From Tritrichomonas musculus (lineage: Eukaryota > Parabasalia > Tritrichomonadida > Tritrichomonadidae), in NCBI GenBank assembly GCA_039105265.1, contig JAPFFF010000006.1:3596001-3660000 (forward strand): a stretch of DNA of 64,000 nucleotides, written 5' to 3'. Below are positions 39,585 to 50,874 of the stretch, piece by piece. The notes under the pieces are model-generated. The model was not told the DNA's origin and ran no database searches. It saw only the letters and a program-made list of their open reading frames with translations. A program made the position numbers and the translations under genes. The first letter of the stretch is position 1, and each line of letters starts with the position of its first letter.

Positions 39585-40118
39585 AAAATGAACCAAAAGG
39601 TAAAGCATAATTGAAGCTCAATGATTAATAATAATAAAACATATTTATTTTCACTCAATTTTCCATCAATCGATATTATTAAAGTTACTTTCTTCTCTTT
39701 TTAGAAAATGCAAATATATACAGAATTTCATGATATAACTCAGACTATTATCATTTTTTGATATTTGATTATTAGATAATCATCCCAAAATAAAAAAATC
39801 ATCATTACCCACATATTCTATCATCTTCTTGATTTAAAAGACAACTTTGTTTTGAGATAAAAAAACTATTTCTTTTTACATCATACAAAACATCAATTTA
39901 AAAGATTAAAATTGATTTTTTTCCTACTTTTTCAAAGAATTTATTAAAATTAATTCAATTTTTTCAATGAATAAATTATTTTCAATGTTACAACCATAAT
40001 AATTAATATAAATATTTCTATATTTGGCCGATAGAATTAGAAATAAAAATTCAGCGATACCAATATTTTCACAAAAAAACCGCTAAATTATATTTTTCAC
40101 TTCATTTTTACCCATATT
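39585..40118. other. AT-rich intergenic region, nothing recognised
   Basis: About 530 bases between two plus-strand genes. Only A/T runs are visible; no open frame, repeat or RNA gene was recognised. The promoter of the large surface-protein gene should be in the last 100 bases. Confidence 0.4.
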
Positions 40119-43100
40119 ATGATTTTAATTTGGATCTTCTTTTCAATTATAAACTGCGAGACGAAATATCTTTGCTTTACAACAGGACCTGTTTCAAATT
40201 ATAAATGCACAAACGAAAATACTGTTACCGAGGTAAATAACGAAACTGAATTTACGCCATTAATAACAAGTCGAGTCAAAGATACAGATAAAGATATATA
40301 CATTTTTTTGTCAGGTTCCATCGAATTCGAATTTCCTTTAAACATTTTTAATGGAAAAAATCTTACTGTCAGATTTACCGATTCAACATCATCCGGACTT
40401 TTTGATATATCCGAAACAAGTAACATTGGAATTAATCTTCTTTATTTAGATTATGCAGTTATCAATCCAAACGTAACTTTAGAGGGAGATAATTTTAACG
40501 ACTTACAATCAACGATAACTCTCCAAAATATAGATTTAGAAACAAGTTTTACAGATATTCGAGTGAAATCCTTCAAATCTATCCATTCAACATACTCGTT
40601 TACAAACATTCAAACTAATTCATTTGTTTATCAGATTAATAATGATTTAAACGTAACATTTAATAATAATATTGCTGTTTTTGATGATACGACAGTTGAA
40701 TTTCGTGAAACCAATCCAATTTTCAATATTATTTTTTCAGGTCATAATAATTTAATTATTATGAATGAAGCTAATACAGCTTCATCTCTTCCATCATTAT
40801 CAATCGAAAACGCCAAATCAATAACATTCAATGGAAATGGTTTTACCAAAAGTAATTCTTTCTCATTGACAAACTGCCCTTTAATAATCGCAAATTCTAA
40901 TTATATTCCTTTAGATTCGCTCGTTTTTACAAATTTTGCACCTACTTTTCAAGTTATTGCTGTGAATTCATTTACAGTTAAAAAAATTTCTCTTGAAAAA
41001 AAGCAAAATTTAACAATTGATGTTTCTGATAAACATATTTCAAGTAGGATTTCTGTTAATATTGAATCTCTTTCACTTAAAAGTGGCTCGATAATATTAT
41101 TAAACTCATGGATTGATTTGGCCACTGATGATTTTAAATTTGAAACATCTGATCTTCCAATTTCACCATGCCTTGGATCTGGTGGATCATCAACTTTTAT
41201 TGCTAAACAAGCAACATTTACAGATGACACAAAAGATTTTCAAATCAAATCGCTTTCAATACGGCTTGATATTACTGGTACACAAACTGATCAAACCTTG
41301 TCAAAATTGATAAGTCAACCATGGGAATCAATTAAATTTGTTGCATTTTCTTCATCTTCACAGGATAACCAAATTAATACTATATCATTCACACCAAATA
41401 ATATTTATGGATTTGGATCGACAGAGGCAGATAGAATTGTTAAAGCAGCGGTCACCTCCACAAATAATTTAATTATTACAATAACAGCGTCATCATTAAA
41501 CACAATTCCTCTTTTGATATGCTACACTGATGATGGTTCATGTCCAGGAGGAGTAGCTATAAATGATACAAACAAACTTTCAGAAATCATTCCATCTGAA
41601 CAAAAATCAATCAATTTATCCATATCGAAAGAAGGAAACATCGATTTAACTACTCTTAAAACAATAGGTGCTACATTTTCAATAGTACAAGGCAAGAAAT
41701 CATCATCAACTGTTAATTCAATTCTTATGGATAAAGAATATCCAAACAATAAGATCAAAAACTTAATTTTAGAATCAATTCATTTTGGTTCTGGATATTT
41801 TGAATTCAATGCAAATGAGATTACCTTTAAGTTATGCCGAACAACAGTAGCTCCAAACATATCATTTAACGAAAAAGATATTCTTTATATTGATGATTAT
41901 TCCTATGACAAACTTCGATCACATATCGATGGAATCTATCCAATAACTCATTTTGTAACGCAAATTGATCAACAATACTCATCATTTGAAATAACAGATT
42001 CAAAATATGTCTTTAAGAATTCTTATAGTGAAATTGATTTCCCATTTCCACAAATACCAAAAGTGTTCTTTAACATTGGGCTTAGTTCAAATGAAGATTA
42101 TATATTTAATTACAAAGTATCAACCAAAACCATTGATTCAGTTACTCTTAATTTTGCCACGCATAAGCTTTATTCTGCTGTTTATAACCCCAAAGTTACA
42201 GTTAATTTAGACAACTTCAGAGTGATAGAAAAAGCTACCAAAATTGAATTAGATTTTGGCGGTTTAGATGCTGGAAACACAGTTGATCTTAACTACGTTC
42301 CTAGACATAATTATTTCACCTTTAAAGGTGAAAACATTATCGTCAAAAATGCAGAAGCTTCACCAGAAAACAACTTTTGTGTGTGTAAAGAAAAGCCATG
42401 TCTTTCTGGCCTCTGCGACAGTGATATGACTCAAATCACTTTTTCAGAGCTCAATCAAAAAGTTCACGATTCAAATGATGACATTGTTAAAATCACAATT
42501 GTCGGTGAGCAAGACGGCAGCTGTCCAACACTCTCGTTAGGATCGATTGACAACAAGAATGCAAAAATAAACGGTGTCGGCACAAATCCGACGATCAAAA
42601 TTGACGGTTTGACTGAATTTTCGAGTTTGAGTCATAAGCTTGAATTCAGCAAGATTAAAATTGTTCATTCATCAGGGGAAGCCTTACGAATCTCTAATTT
42701 AATATTGAATGAAGATTGCACAATTGACTCTTCATTCAAATCTGTTCCATTCAAAATCAGTTCACTTCACTGCTATGTAAACCATCTAATTTCAGACACC
42801 ATTCAAATTGGCAAATTACTCGAATTGAAAGGTGATGCAACAAACACTGAATCATCAAGTAAGGTCAAATTTTCACCATCGTCGAACTTTTCATATGAAT
42901 TGCCATCTTCAATAACGATACAAGAGGCCAAATTAGTATTCAAAAACCTCGAATTTGACCTAACAAATGTTTTGCCATCATTTTCATTTTCTGAAGAATT
43001 GAATGAGTTCACAATTACCGGAAATAACGGTTATTTCAGTTCACTTTCCTCTGATTTAATTCTAAGACAAACGGGCAACTTGAAGACCGTTTATATCAAA

Positions 43101-46100
43101 GGGACATGGAACAACGACAATCCAACCAAGTTCCTTGTATTAGACAAGTTTTCATCTGATTTGTATTTAGATTCTGAAGCGATTCCAATGAAGATAAGCT
43201 ACCTGACGAATAAGAAAATAATTCTTGAAAGAAAAGTGGTTACAATTAATGGACAGGTATCGTTCAAAGGCAGTTATTCTGGCAATTATGAAATCTCAAC
43301 CTCAGTGGCTGGTGGTTCTTCTTTGACAATCAATCATGCGCACATCACATCAGGCATTGTTAACGTACAATTTGCATCCACAAACATTGATTTGAACATC
43401 GATACATACACGAGTGAATCGCAGTCGCCGAAGTTCAAGTTCTTTTTACTGATTGATTTAGATGGCGAGAATCATTTAGCAATTCATAATGCATATAAAA
43501 GTGACGTTGAATTCACCTATGATGTTCACTGTACAATAAATGAACGCCTCAATAATGAGAAAATGATAAACTTCATCAATAACAACCACACTTTAATTGT
43601 CGTTAATTCGGCGAATGCAATAAAGATAGTTGATTCGATCACATTTGATGATGATGCAACAATTGGCTTTGATAATAACCACTTTAAATTGGAAATTGTT
43701 AACAAAAACAAGTTAGTTTTCTATACACACAAATCGCCGTTAAAGTCAGATGTCACTTTTTATTATGGTGAATGTACATCATCATGTGTTGGAACAAAAC
43801 TTACAAATGACGATTTGACCGTCATTGATCAACTGATTCCAATGAAGGATGCTGAAATAACAATAACTTTCTATGATTCAATCGAAGGTAGCAAAAATTT
43901 CATCGACTTGAACAAGCCAAACTTAGACATTCAATTTTTGACTCTTAAATCAAGTTTTTCAGCAGTTAATAAGAATGTTAATATCATCTTTGGCAGCTCT
44001 GTTTCATACTTAAATTTGCAGTGCATTACATTGAACAATGTTGCCAATGATGAAATAAAAATGAAGAAGGCTACATTGAAGAAAGGTTCATCATTTGGTT
44101 TGAATGCAAATTTGGCCGGAGTTGATTCAATTGTAATTGACCAAGATTCACTTTTTGAATCAAAATTCACTGAATTTCCAAATGACCTTTCCCTCACAAT
44201 TGAATCATCTACATACATAACATTGAATTATACATCAGCTGGAATGAAAATCATTAAATCATTCAACTCGCAATTGACGGTTTTCAACATCGATGTTTCA
44301 AAGATGCCGAACGTTCAATTGTCAATTAATTCAAAGCAAACGCCGAAGATCAATCTCGAAAAAGGTGTCAAACAATTGAAGCAAATTAAAAACTTAATTT
44401 TTGACTCATCAACTTTTGTGATTGGTTCAAATTGGGACGATTTGAATGAGGATTCAAAAGTTGAATACTCATTCAATAGTCCTCCAAATTCTGAAGTGGT
44501 TGTCATCACTGACTCTTTCCCATTCGACGCCTGGGACTTGATGTATGAATACACAATCCAATTCTCAGGTGTTCTTTCACCATTCGTTTACAAGGACGAA
44601 TTTGAACTCGAAAACAAGAAGCTGAAAATCAACACTTACATTCCAACGCATCATAAGTATAGCGATGTCACTTTTTATGACTTGGTATTATCGAAGGAGG
44701 CATCGATCATTCATGGTGAAGAGACAACAACGAAGAAACTCATCATTAAAAAATTAACCGTCGAAAAGGATTCAAAATCGGCGGTTATTGGCGGTTATTT
44801 GACAGATTCTTTGACACTCGAAGAAGGAAGCCAACTTCAAAGTGACTTCACAATTGATCCTTACGTGATGACACTCAATATTGAATGGGACCTTGATAAT
44901 CTGCCACTTCTCAATCCTTCTCAATTGCAGTCAATTCATCCAACAGAAATAAACCTGATTTACAAAGGCCATTCAATTTCAGGCAAGGAGAAAGAATTTG
45001 ACAATCTTTTGTTAAATGGTGTCACTTTTATGAAAAATGTTGAAATAACCGAAAAAACGTTATCTCATGTTCATTTTGAAAGCGATGATGAGCCACAATT
45101 CAATGATGGTGAAAAATTGGCCTTAAAGTGTCAAATAAACGACCAAAAAGAGATTCAATTGATTTCAACGAAATCTTTCTCTGGCCAAACTTCACCACCA
45201 CAATCAAACACAGTTAGTCAAACTAAAACGGTTACATACACAATCACACAACCGCCAACATTGCCGGTTGTTCCGCCTATCGTTGACGAGCTGTCTGTCG
45301 ACGACTCGCACCACCTGATGAGCAACAAGATAACCTTCATGAAAAACGGTTTCATCGACGACGATATGGCGGTTGAGACGACGAGCGACACGAAGGACGT
45401 CCTCCTCATTCGGGCAAGAGAAAGACAAGTCACAGTGACAACTGAAACAGAAAACAAGCCGCGGCAAAGATTGTTCCTTTATCCAAGCCATGCCGACTCT
45501 GAGTTCGTAATTGAAAAATTGAATGATTACGGTTTAGGTGAATTTGGAATTCGCCCAAGTTCATTGAATCCGAAAATTTTGATTTCTGCGACCGAACTTC
45601 CCCTCAATTTGTACAGTGACGAAGAACAAAGTAGGGCAACCTTTGAGCTCGGCAAAGACTCATTATCCGTTAAACTTTCATTGAAAAAGTTGACGATCAA
45701 CAGTGGAAAAATGACGTTAAATTTGCCTCAAAAAGTTCAAAGTATTGAATTTGACGAAGTTGAAACGTATTCAAATAGTTGGTTAGAGACGTTAGTTGAA
45801 GGTCAAAAATTAAGGCCAATAATTGACAAAATGTCGGTTAAAAACGGTTCGACGGTTACAACATCAAAAGTCAAATTCAATAAAGAATTGAAGTTAGGTT
45901 TGTATTCAAAAGTTGCCATAGATGAAGATGTCACTTTTACTGATGATTTGTCCATCAAAATGACCAGCTCGTCCTTCATTGAGCTAGGAGAATCAAGCAT
46001 CCATGGTGTCTGCAGAGAAGTAAGAATGGTTGGCGATGCTCTCAAAAAGTTGAATAAGGAAGAAGTTAACATTGAATTAATTTGTGGAAAGAATTTCATT

Positions 46101-46421
46101 TGTTCAGACTGGAAAGATAAATTTGTCGGCGACGAAACGTTCAAACAGCCAAAATGCATTCTAAACAAGAACAAGGAAATGTGCCTCGTCGCGTCAGACC
46201 TCACTGAAAAGGAAAAAGAGGTGGAAAAGAAAAAAGTTTCATTGGCTTTGATATTCGGAATTTTGGTTGGTGCTGTTGGAGTCATTTCTATTGCTGCTAC
46301 TCTCATTTACAGGTACCTCAAAGTAAAGAGAACTTCAACAAAGGGATATGTATCACAGGATAAGCAAGCTGCTCCAGAACTCGAAGAGGTTTTAACTAAT
46401 GATGCACATATTGATATTTAA
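40119..46421 (+). CDS. Giant type I surface membrane protein (2100 residues)
   Basis: An N-terminal signal peptide (MILIWIFFSIINC) is followed by about 2020 extracellular residues. One transmembrane helix (about 2040-2065, SLALIFGILVGAVGVISIAA) and a 33-residue cytosolic tail end the protein. The ectodomain is rich in Ser, Thr, Asn, Ile, Leu and Asp in short alternating strands, suggesting stacked beta or beta-helix repeats. Cys-containing repeat starts occur near residues 471 (CYTDDGSCPGG), 750 (CVCKEKPCLSGLC) and 1215 (YYGECTSSCVGTKL), each followed by a similar Asp/Ile-rich block. A Pro/Val/Thr-rich stalk lies near 1700. Many Asn-x-Ser/Thr sites are present. An adhesin or immune-exposed role is inferred. 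G+C rises in the 3' half (see findings). Confidence 0.85.
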   Translation: MILIWIFFSIINCETKYLCFTTGPVSNYKCTNENTVTEVNNETEFTPLITSRVKDTDKDIYIFLSGSIEFEFPLNIFNGKNLTVRFTDSTSSGLFDISETSNIGINLLYLDYAVINPNVTLEGDNFNDLQSTITLQNIDLETSFTDIRVKSFKSIHSTYSFTNIQTNSFVYQINNDLNVTFNNNIAVFDDTTVEFRETNPIFNIIFSGHNNLIIMNEANTASSLPSLSIENAKSITFNGNGFTKSNSFSLTNCPLIIANSNYIPLDSLVFTNFAPTFQVIAVNSFTVKKISLEKKQNLTIDVSDKHISSRISVNIESLSLKSGSIILLNSWIDLATDDFKFETSDLPISPCLGSGGSSTFIAKQATFTDDTKDFQIKSLSIRLDITGTQTDQTLSKLISQPWESIKFVAFSSSSQDNQINTISFTPNNIYGFGSTEADRIVKAAVTSTNNLIITITASSLNTIPLLICYTDDGSCPGGVAINDTNKLSEIIPSEQKSINLSISKEGNIDLTTLKTIGATFSIVQGKKSSSTVNSILMDKEYPNNKIKNLILESIHFGSGYFEFNANEITFKLCRTTVAPNISFNEKDILYIDDYSYDKLRSHIDGIYPITHFVTQIDQQYSSFEITDSKYVFKNSYSEIDFPFPQIPKVFFNIGLSSNEDYIFNYKVSTKTIDSVTLNFATHKLYSAVYNPKVTVNLDNFRVIEKATKIELDFGGLDAGNTVDLNYVPRHNYFTFKGENIIVKNAEASPENNFCVCKEKPCLSGLCDSDMTQITFSELNQKVHDSNDDIVKITIVGEQDGSCPTLSLGSIDNKNAKINGVGTNPTIKIDGLTEFSSLSHKLEFSKIKIVHSSGEALRISNLILNEDCTIDSSFKSVPFKISSLHCYVNHLISDTIQIGKLLELKGDATNTESSSKVKFSPSSNFSYELPSSITIQEAKLVFKNLEFDLTNVLPSFSFSEELNEFTITGNNGYFSSLSSDLILRQTGNLKTVYIKGTWNNDNPTKFLVLDKFSSDLYLDSEAIPMKISYLTNKKIILERKVVTINGQVSFKGSYSGNYEISTSVAGGSSLTINHAHITSGIVNVQFASTNIDLNIDTYTSESQSPKFKFFLLIDLDGENHLAIHNAYKSDVEFTYDVHCTINERLNNEKMINFINNNHTLIVVNSANAIKIVDSITFDDDATIGFDNNHFKLEIVNKNKLVFYTHKSPLKSDVTFYYGECTSSCVGTKLTNDDLTVIDQLIPMKDAEITITFYDSIEGSKNFIDLNKPNLDIQFLTLKSSFSAVNKNVNIIFGSSVSYLNLQCITLNNVANDEIKMKKATLKKGSSFGLNANLAGVDSIVIDQDSLFESKFTEFPNDLSLTIESSTYITLNYTSAGMKIIKSFNSQLTVFNIDVSKMPNVQLSINSKQTPKINLEKGVKQLKQIKNLIFDSSTFVIGSNWDDLNEDSKVEYSFNSPPNSEVVVITDSFPFDAWDLMYEYTIQFSGVLSPFVYKDEFELENKKLKINTYIPTHHKYSDVTFYDLVLSKEASIIHGEETTTKKLIIKKLTVEKDSKSAVIGGYLTDSLTLEEGSQLQSDFTIDPYVMTLNIEWDLDNLPLLNPSQLQSIHPTEINLIYKGHSISGKEKEFDNLLLNGVTFMKNVEITEKTLSHVHFESDDEPQFNDGEKLALKCQINDQKEIQLISTKSFSGQTSPPQSNTVSQTKTVTYTITQPPTLPVVPPIVDELSVDDSHHLMSNKITFMKNGFIDDDMAVETTSDTKDVLLIRARERQVTVTTETENKPRQRLFLYPSHADSEFVIEKLNDYGLGEFGIRPSSLNPKILISATELPLNLYSDEEQSRATFELGKDSLSVKLSLKKLTINSGKMTLNLPQKVQSIEFDEVETYSNSWLETLVEGQKLRPIIDKMSVKNGSTVTTSKVKFNKELKLGLYSKVAIDEDVTFTDDLSIKMTSSSFIELGESSIHGVCREVRMVGDALKKLNKEEVNIELICGKNFICSDWKDKFVGDETFKQPKCILNKNKEMCLVASDLTEKEKEVEKKKVSLALIFGILVGAVGVISIAATLIYRYLKVKRTSTKGYVSQDKQAAPELEEVLTNDAHIDI

Positions 46422-46819
46422 TTTTCTTAACTCAAAAAAAAAAATAAAATAAAATAAAAAATATTTAATATAATATTATATAATTTAATACATAATAGTA
46501 TAAAGCTTATATTTTTATTTAATTGGAAAATAATACCAAATCCCTTTAAATACCGTAGTATTGTTGATTTTATTGAAAAAAATAGTATTTTTATAATTTT
46601 GAATACCATATTGGTGATTAAAATCAATAATGTATATATTTATATATGATACGAAACAACCTTTATAATATAAAAAAATACTAATGAATTGGCTGTTGAA
46701 TCTTGCAAAAATTATATACATATACAATTTAATATTTCAATAAAAGACCCCTATTTTATATTTGTTAGGTTTATAATGACCTAAAAAATAAACCACTCAA
46801 TTTTTTATAAATAAAAAAA
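46422..46819. other. AT-rich intergenic region, nothing recognised
   Basis: About 400 bases, with an A-run after the preceding stop and TATATATTTATATATG-like sequence near 46631. The short minus-strand frames here are Ile/Phe/Tyr-rich and are treated as chance. No RNA gene was recognised. Confidence 0.4.
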
Positions 46820-47545
46820 ATGAAAGGAAATAAAGATAAAACAAAAGATCCTGAAGTTAAAGATCCAGCATCTAAAAAAGCTGATAGGCATAAAAAAATT
46901 GTAGTTGCTGAAGGACCAACTTTAATTATGGACATGTCTTGGAGAAATGACATGAATGAACACTCGCAAAAAAAAGTAATCCAGCAAATTTCAATCGCTT
47001 ATAGTATCAACAAAAAAGCAGATGCCTCTCTTCCATTTATTTTCACATCTGTTGATGCAGTGTGGGACATATTACTCAAGAGAGTTAATGCTTATCAATG
47101 GAATAAAAATATTGTACGTTTTGAAAATGAATCGCTATTAAATATTAATATCCCACTAAAAGACATGGTTTATTTAACTGCAGATACAGATAATATTTGC
47201 ACTACAGTTGATCCGTCAAAATATTACATAATTGGATGTTTACTTGATCATAATTCTAAAAAAGGTGTTACACACGATTTTGCCGTAAAAAATAACATTA
47301 GAATGGAAAGATTGCCAATCCCAGAATACATTACAATGGAAGGAAGACATGTTCTCACTATCAATCATGTTGCAGAAATAATGATTCGTGTTGCAAATGG
47401 AATAGATTGGGGAGATGCTTTTATTCAAACAATTCCTTCAAGAAAGCTACCAAGAAAACTTGAAAATCAAAAAAATAAAAAATCCAAAGAAGAAAATAAA
47501 CCGAAAGAAAGCAGCTCTTTTTGGGACTGGTGCAATATTTATTAA
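46820..47545 (+). CDS. TRM10: tRNA (guanine/adenine-N1)-methyltransferase TRM10
   Basis: A SPOUT-fold enzyme that methylates N1 of the purine at tRNA position 9 using S-adenosylmethionine. The 241-residue protein has a Lys-rich N-terminus and then the family signatures: IMDMSWRNDM (36-45), a QQISIAYSINKKA helix (55-67), FIFTSVDA (74-81), MVYLTADTDN (116-125), YYIIGCLLDHN (135-145, containing the conserved Asp) and RLPIPEYITMEGRHVLTINH (164-183), which forms the cofactor-binding knot. A Lys-rich tail ends in a Trp-containing hydrophobic patch (SFWDWCNIY). The minimal length matches single-domain TRM10 proteins. No mitochondrial targeting sequence is evident, so a nuclear or cytosolic enzyme is likely. 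Confidence 0.95.
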   Translation: MKGNKDKTKDPEVKDPASKKADRHKKIVVAEGPTLIMDMSWRNDMNEHSQKKVIQQISIAYSINKKADASLPFIFTSVDAVWDILLKRVNAYQWNKNIVRFENESLLNINIPLKDMVYLTADTDNICTTVDPSKYYIIGCLLDHNSKKGVTHDFAVKNNIRMERLPIPEYITMEGRHVLTINHVAEIMIRVANGIDWGDAFIQTIPSRKLPRKLENQKNKKSKEENKPKESSSFWDWCNIY

Positions 47546-49356
47546 TACTTTTTTATTATTCAAACATGTTTGAAAAAAAAACACTTATCAACAATTATTA
47601 TAATTTTATTAAATATTATTTACATTTAATTTTTTGCTATTATTATTATTTGAATTACTAATAGAAGCAAATTTTAAATATATCATGAGTATATCATGAA
47701 TGTGGTTCTCTATTGTATTATTTTTAATATTTTATCAATTATTTTTATAAAAGCAAGGATTGATTTAATCACCTTATTTTGCTAAAAAAAGTATTAATCG
47801 TGTAGCACATTTAATATTTTGAAAACAATGATTTCGAGAAGTTCAAATTCAATTTTCTATTGAAAAAGTTTGACTTTTTCTGGGAAAATGTAAATAATAA
47901 AAATCCCTACAAAAATTCAATCATTACATCAAATTCAATTATTTACAATTTTCAATGAAGATTTTATAAATCTAATTTCAAAAACTCTCACCATGTTAAC
48001 TTAATTAGGAAAAAAGATATAGCTAAATATCAATGATCAAATATATTTATGATGAAAGTTGCAAAATAAAATTATCTTTCAATTTTTTCTTTCAAATAAA
48101 TTTTAAAAAATTTATTTTTAACTATAAAATAATATGATTCATAACTTAAAATTATTAATTATTTAAATTTCTATAATAAAATATGTTCATTGAACAAATT
48201 ATTTTGATCAAAATACTAAATTTTAAAACATTCAAAATTGAGAAGAGAGGTAGCAATTGAATAGTTTGATAGAAACAATAAAAACAAAAAATTCAATACT
48301 TTTTAAAAATATTCAATTATATTCAAAAGTATAACAATATAAATTAAAGTTTTCACAAATCATTTAACTTTTATTAAGTGGCATGAATATATGTGTCCAA
48401 TATTACGTAATTTTATCAAGTTTTGGAATACCAAATCTTTACATTTTCTTTCTCATATAATAAATATAAAAAAGTTATTTTCGATAAATAATAATAATTC
48501 TCATATTGTTTGATTTTTAATTAACAAATTAATTGAAAATAATAGTTTTTTTCATGAAAAAAAAAAATGTAATATATTATCTTTACTGAATACAATTTAT
48601 ACTAAAACAATTCTTTAAAATAGTAAATTTTAGTGATTGTTAAAATGTGGTTTAATCTATATTTGAATTTAGATAAAAATAGTCTATAAAATAATTTACC
48701 TCTTTGACAATAAAAACTTTAAAAAACATTATTTTATCATTATTTCGCATTTTAAGGATAATACTCATTCAAATCAATGTTAAATTTTTAAAAAATATAA
48801 CCATATTCTGATTAATACTCAAAAAAATCTTTTAAAATGACTTGTATTTCAATATTTTCTTTCTTAAATCACTTGGTATATCCTATTAATATTTAAATCA
48901 AAGAAATAAATATTTTTTTCGCTATCATATATTTAGATTTATATAAAAAACCTTTTTTTACTTAGAAATATTTATATTTTGAAATATTTATATATTTATA
49001 TTAATATATATTCATGAAGTTCCCAGAATAATGTTTATTCCCCACAAATAATTATATATTTTTTTGGTTATTTATATTTTGTTTCAAAAATTGAATGCAA
49101 ATATTTGTCATGCTTTTATCTTATGATATATGAGGTTAAAATTATTTATGATAATATAATTATCATAAAAATATATAATAAAAATAAAAAAACTAAAAGA
49201 TTTAAAATAATCAAATTAAAATTATAAAATATTTATTGAATTGGCCGATTCCATATTCAGAAGCAAAATAAATTATAGAAAATTTGAAAAAAATATTTTT
49301 TATGATAGAATATTTGTGATAATTTATATCAAAAAAAGATTAATTTAAATTTGTTA
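47546..49356. other. AT-rich region without recognised genes
   Basis: About 1.8 kb between TRM10 and the MULE-2 element. All six frames are broken by stops at short intervals, G+C is very low, and no repeats longer than about 12 bases stood out. The poly-A/T content and the lack of conserved words suggest plain intergenic DNA or very old transposon debris. Confidence 0.45.
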
Positions 49357-49560
49357 TAAAACAAGGGCGAAGTGACAAACTATAGAAAAAGTTACACCAT
49401 TTTTTTCTGAGGAAAATTCGTTATTCTGACTTTTTGAGTTAATTGAGAAGGCATACAAAAAGTTCTAAAATTTTCTTGTAAAGTTTTGAAAAAGTTCACT
49501 AAGATAAAACCATGAAAAAGCGCCATTTTTATAGAACTAAACCAATCAAAGAAACCGAGA

Positions 49561-50072
49561 TGACGACATTGCCGCCCATAGCATGATCACGATCAGTAAT
49601 GCTTAGCAGCTAGCTGGTTGTAACTGCGGCGAGTCGTCATCCGGACAAAGATATCGCGATTTCATCCGGAAGATCTGGAATGACGACATTGCCGCCCATA
49701 GCAAGACCACGATCAGCAATGCTTAGCAGCTAGCTGGTTGTAACTGCGGCGAGTCGTCATCCGGACAAAGATATCGCGATTTCATCCGGAAGATCTGGAA
49801 TGACGACATTGCTGCCCATAGCAAGACCACGATCAGTAATGCTTAGCAGCTGGCTGGTTGTAACTGCGGCGAGTCGTCATCCGGACAAAGATATCGCGAT
49901 TTCATCCGGAAGATCTGGAATGACGACATTGCCGCCCATAGCAAGACCACGATCAGCAATGCTTAGCAGCTAGCTGGTTGTAACTGCGGCGAGTCGTCAT
50001 CCGGACAAAGATATCGCGATTTCATCCGGAAGATCTGGAATGACGACATTGCCGCCCATAGCAAGACCACGG
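49561..50072. repeat. 120-bp tandem array, left outer TIR (four full units)
   Basis: Units start at 49561, 49681, 49801 and 49921, with a 32-base partial at 50041. Each unit is about 52% G+C (62 of 120 by count), roughly twice the surroundings. They contain CAGCTAGCTG (palindrome; CTGGCTG in some copies), ATCGCGAT and two TCCGGA palindromes. Because 120 is a multiple of three, one frame stays open through the array without being a gene. Confidence 0.95.
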
Positions 50073-50268
50073 TGGCAATAAAAAGATGAAAATAAAACAA
50101 ACAAAAAACAAACAAAATTGATTATTTAATATTATTATTACGATTTTTTAATTTTTTTATTTTGATAAAGCTTATTTAAAATATTCTGAGTCTTCTCAGA
50201 AATTTGTTAAATTTTTTTTTTTATAAATATATATAACTTTTTGAAAGAATTATGGTCTTTTTATATTT

Positions 50269-50347
50269 ATGGAAGAAGACCAAAATCTTTATTATTCAGC
50301 GAAATATCTATCTCATACGCAAAGACCTAATTCTTTAAAAGATAAAG
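50269..50347 (+). pseudogene. Duplicated 5' end of the MULE-2 transposase (left)
   Basis: Seventy-nine bases identical to the start of the transposase gene (ATG at 50269, first residues MEEDQNLYYSAKYLS) but in opposite orientation to the full gene. It is preceded by the same leader as the full gene. It ends at AAAG, where it joins the inner TIR (GATAAAG|TTCTAAAA). AAAG is also present in the gene and TIR at that point, a four-base microhomology. Confidence 0.93.
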
Positions 50348-50445
50348 TTCTAAAATTTTCTTGTAAAGTTTTGAAAAAGTTCACTAAGATAAAACCATGA
50401 AAAAGCGCCATTTTTATAGAACTAAACCAATCAAAGAAACCGAGA

Positions 50446-50720
50446 TGACGACATTGCCGCCCATAGCATGATCACGATCAGTAATGCTTAGCAGCTAGCT
50501 GGTTGTAACTGCGGCGAGTCGTCATCCGGACAAAGATATCACGATTTCATCCGGAAGATCTGGAATGACGACATTGCCGCCCATAGCAAGACCACGATCA
50601 GCAATGCTTAGCAGCTGGCTGGTTGTAACTGCGGCGAGTCGTCATCCGGACAAAGATATCGCGATTTCATCCGGAAGATCTGGAATTGACGATATTGCCG
50701 CCCATAGGACGACCACGGTG
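50446..50720. repeat. 120-bp tandem array, left inner TIR (two full units)
   Basis: Units start at 50446 and 50566, then a partial from 50687 that carries a one-base insertion (GGAATTGACG) and GGACGACCACGG. The same variant ends both right-hand arrays but not the left outer one, which gives a clue to how the copies were exchanged. A 25-T run (50807-50831) lies between this array and the transposase stop. Confidence 0.93.
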
Positions 50721-50874
50721 GCAATAAAAAGATGAAAATAAAACAAACAAAAAACAAACAAAATTGATTATTTAATATTATTGTGATTTTTTATTTTTTA
50801 TTTTTATTTTTTTTTTTTTTTTTTTTTTTTTGATAAAGCTTATTTAAAATATTCTGAGTCTTCTCAGAAATTTG

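Noticed and set aside
45204-45491. Overlapping minus-strand frames of 79-95 codons
   Set aside because: They lie opposite the surface-protein gene in its GC-rich part, have no family features, and the plus-strand frame is continuous and clearly coding.
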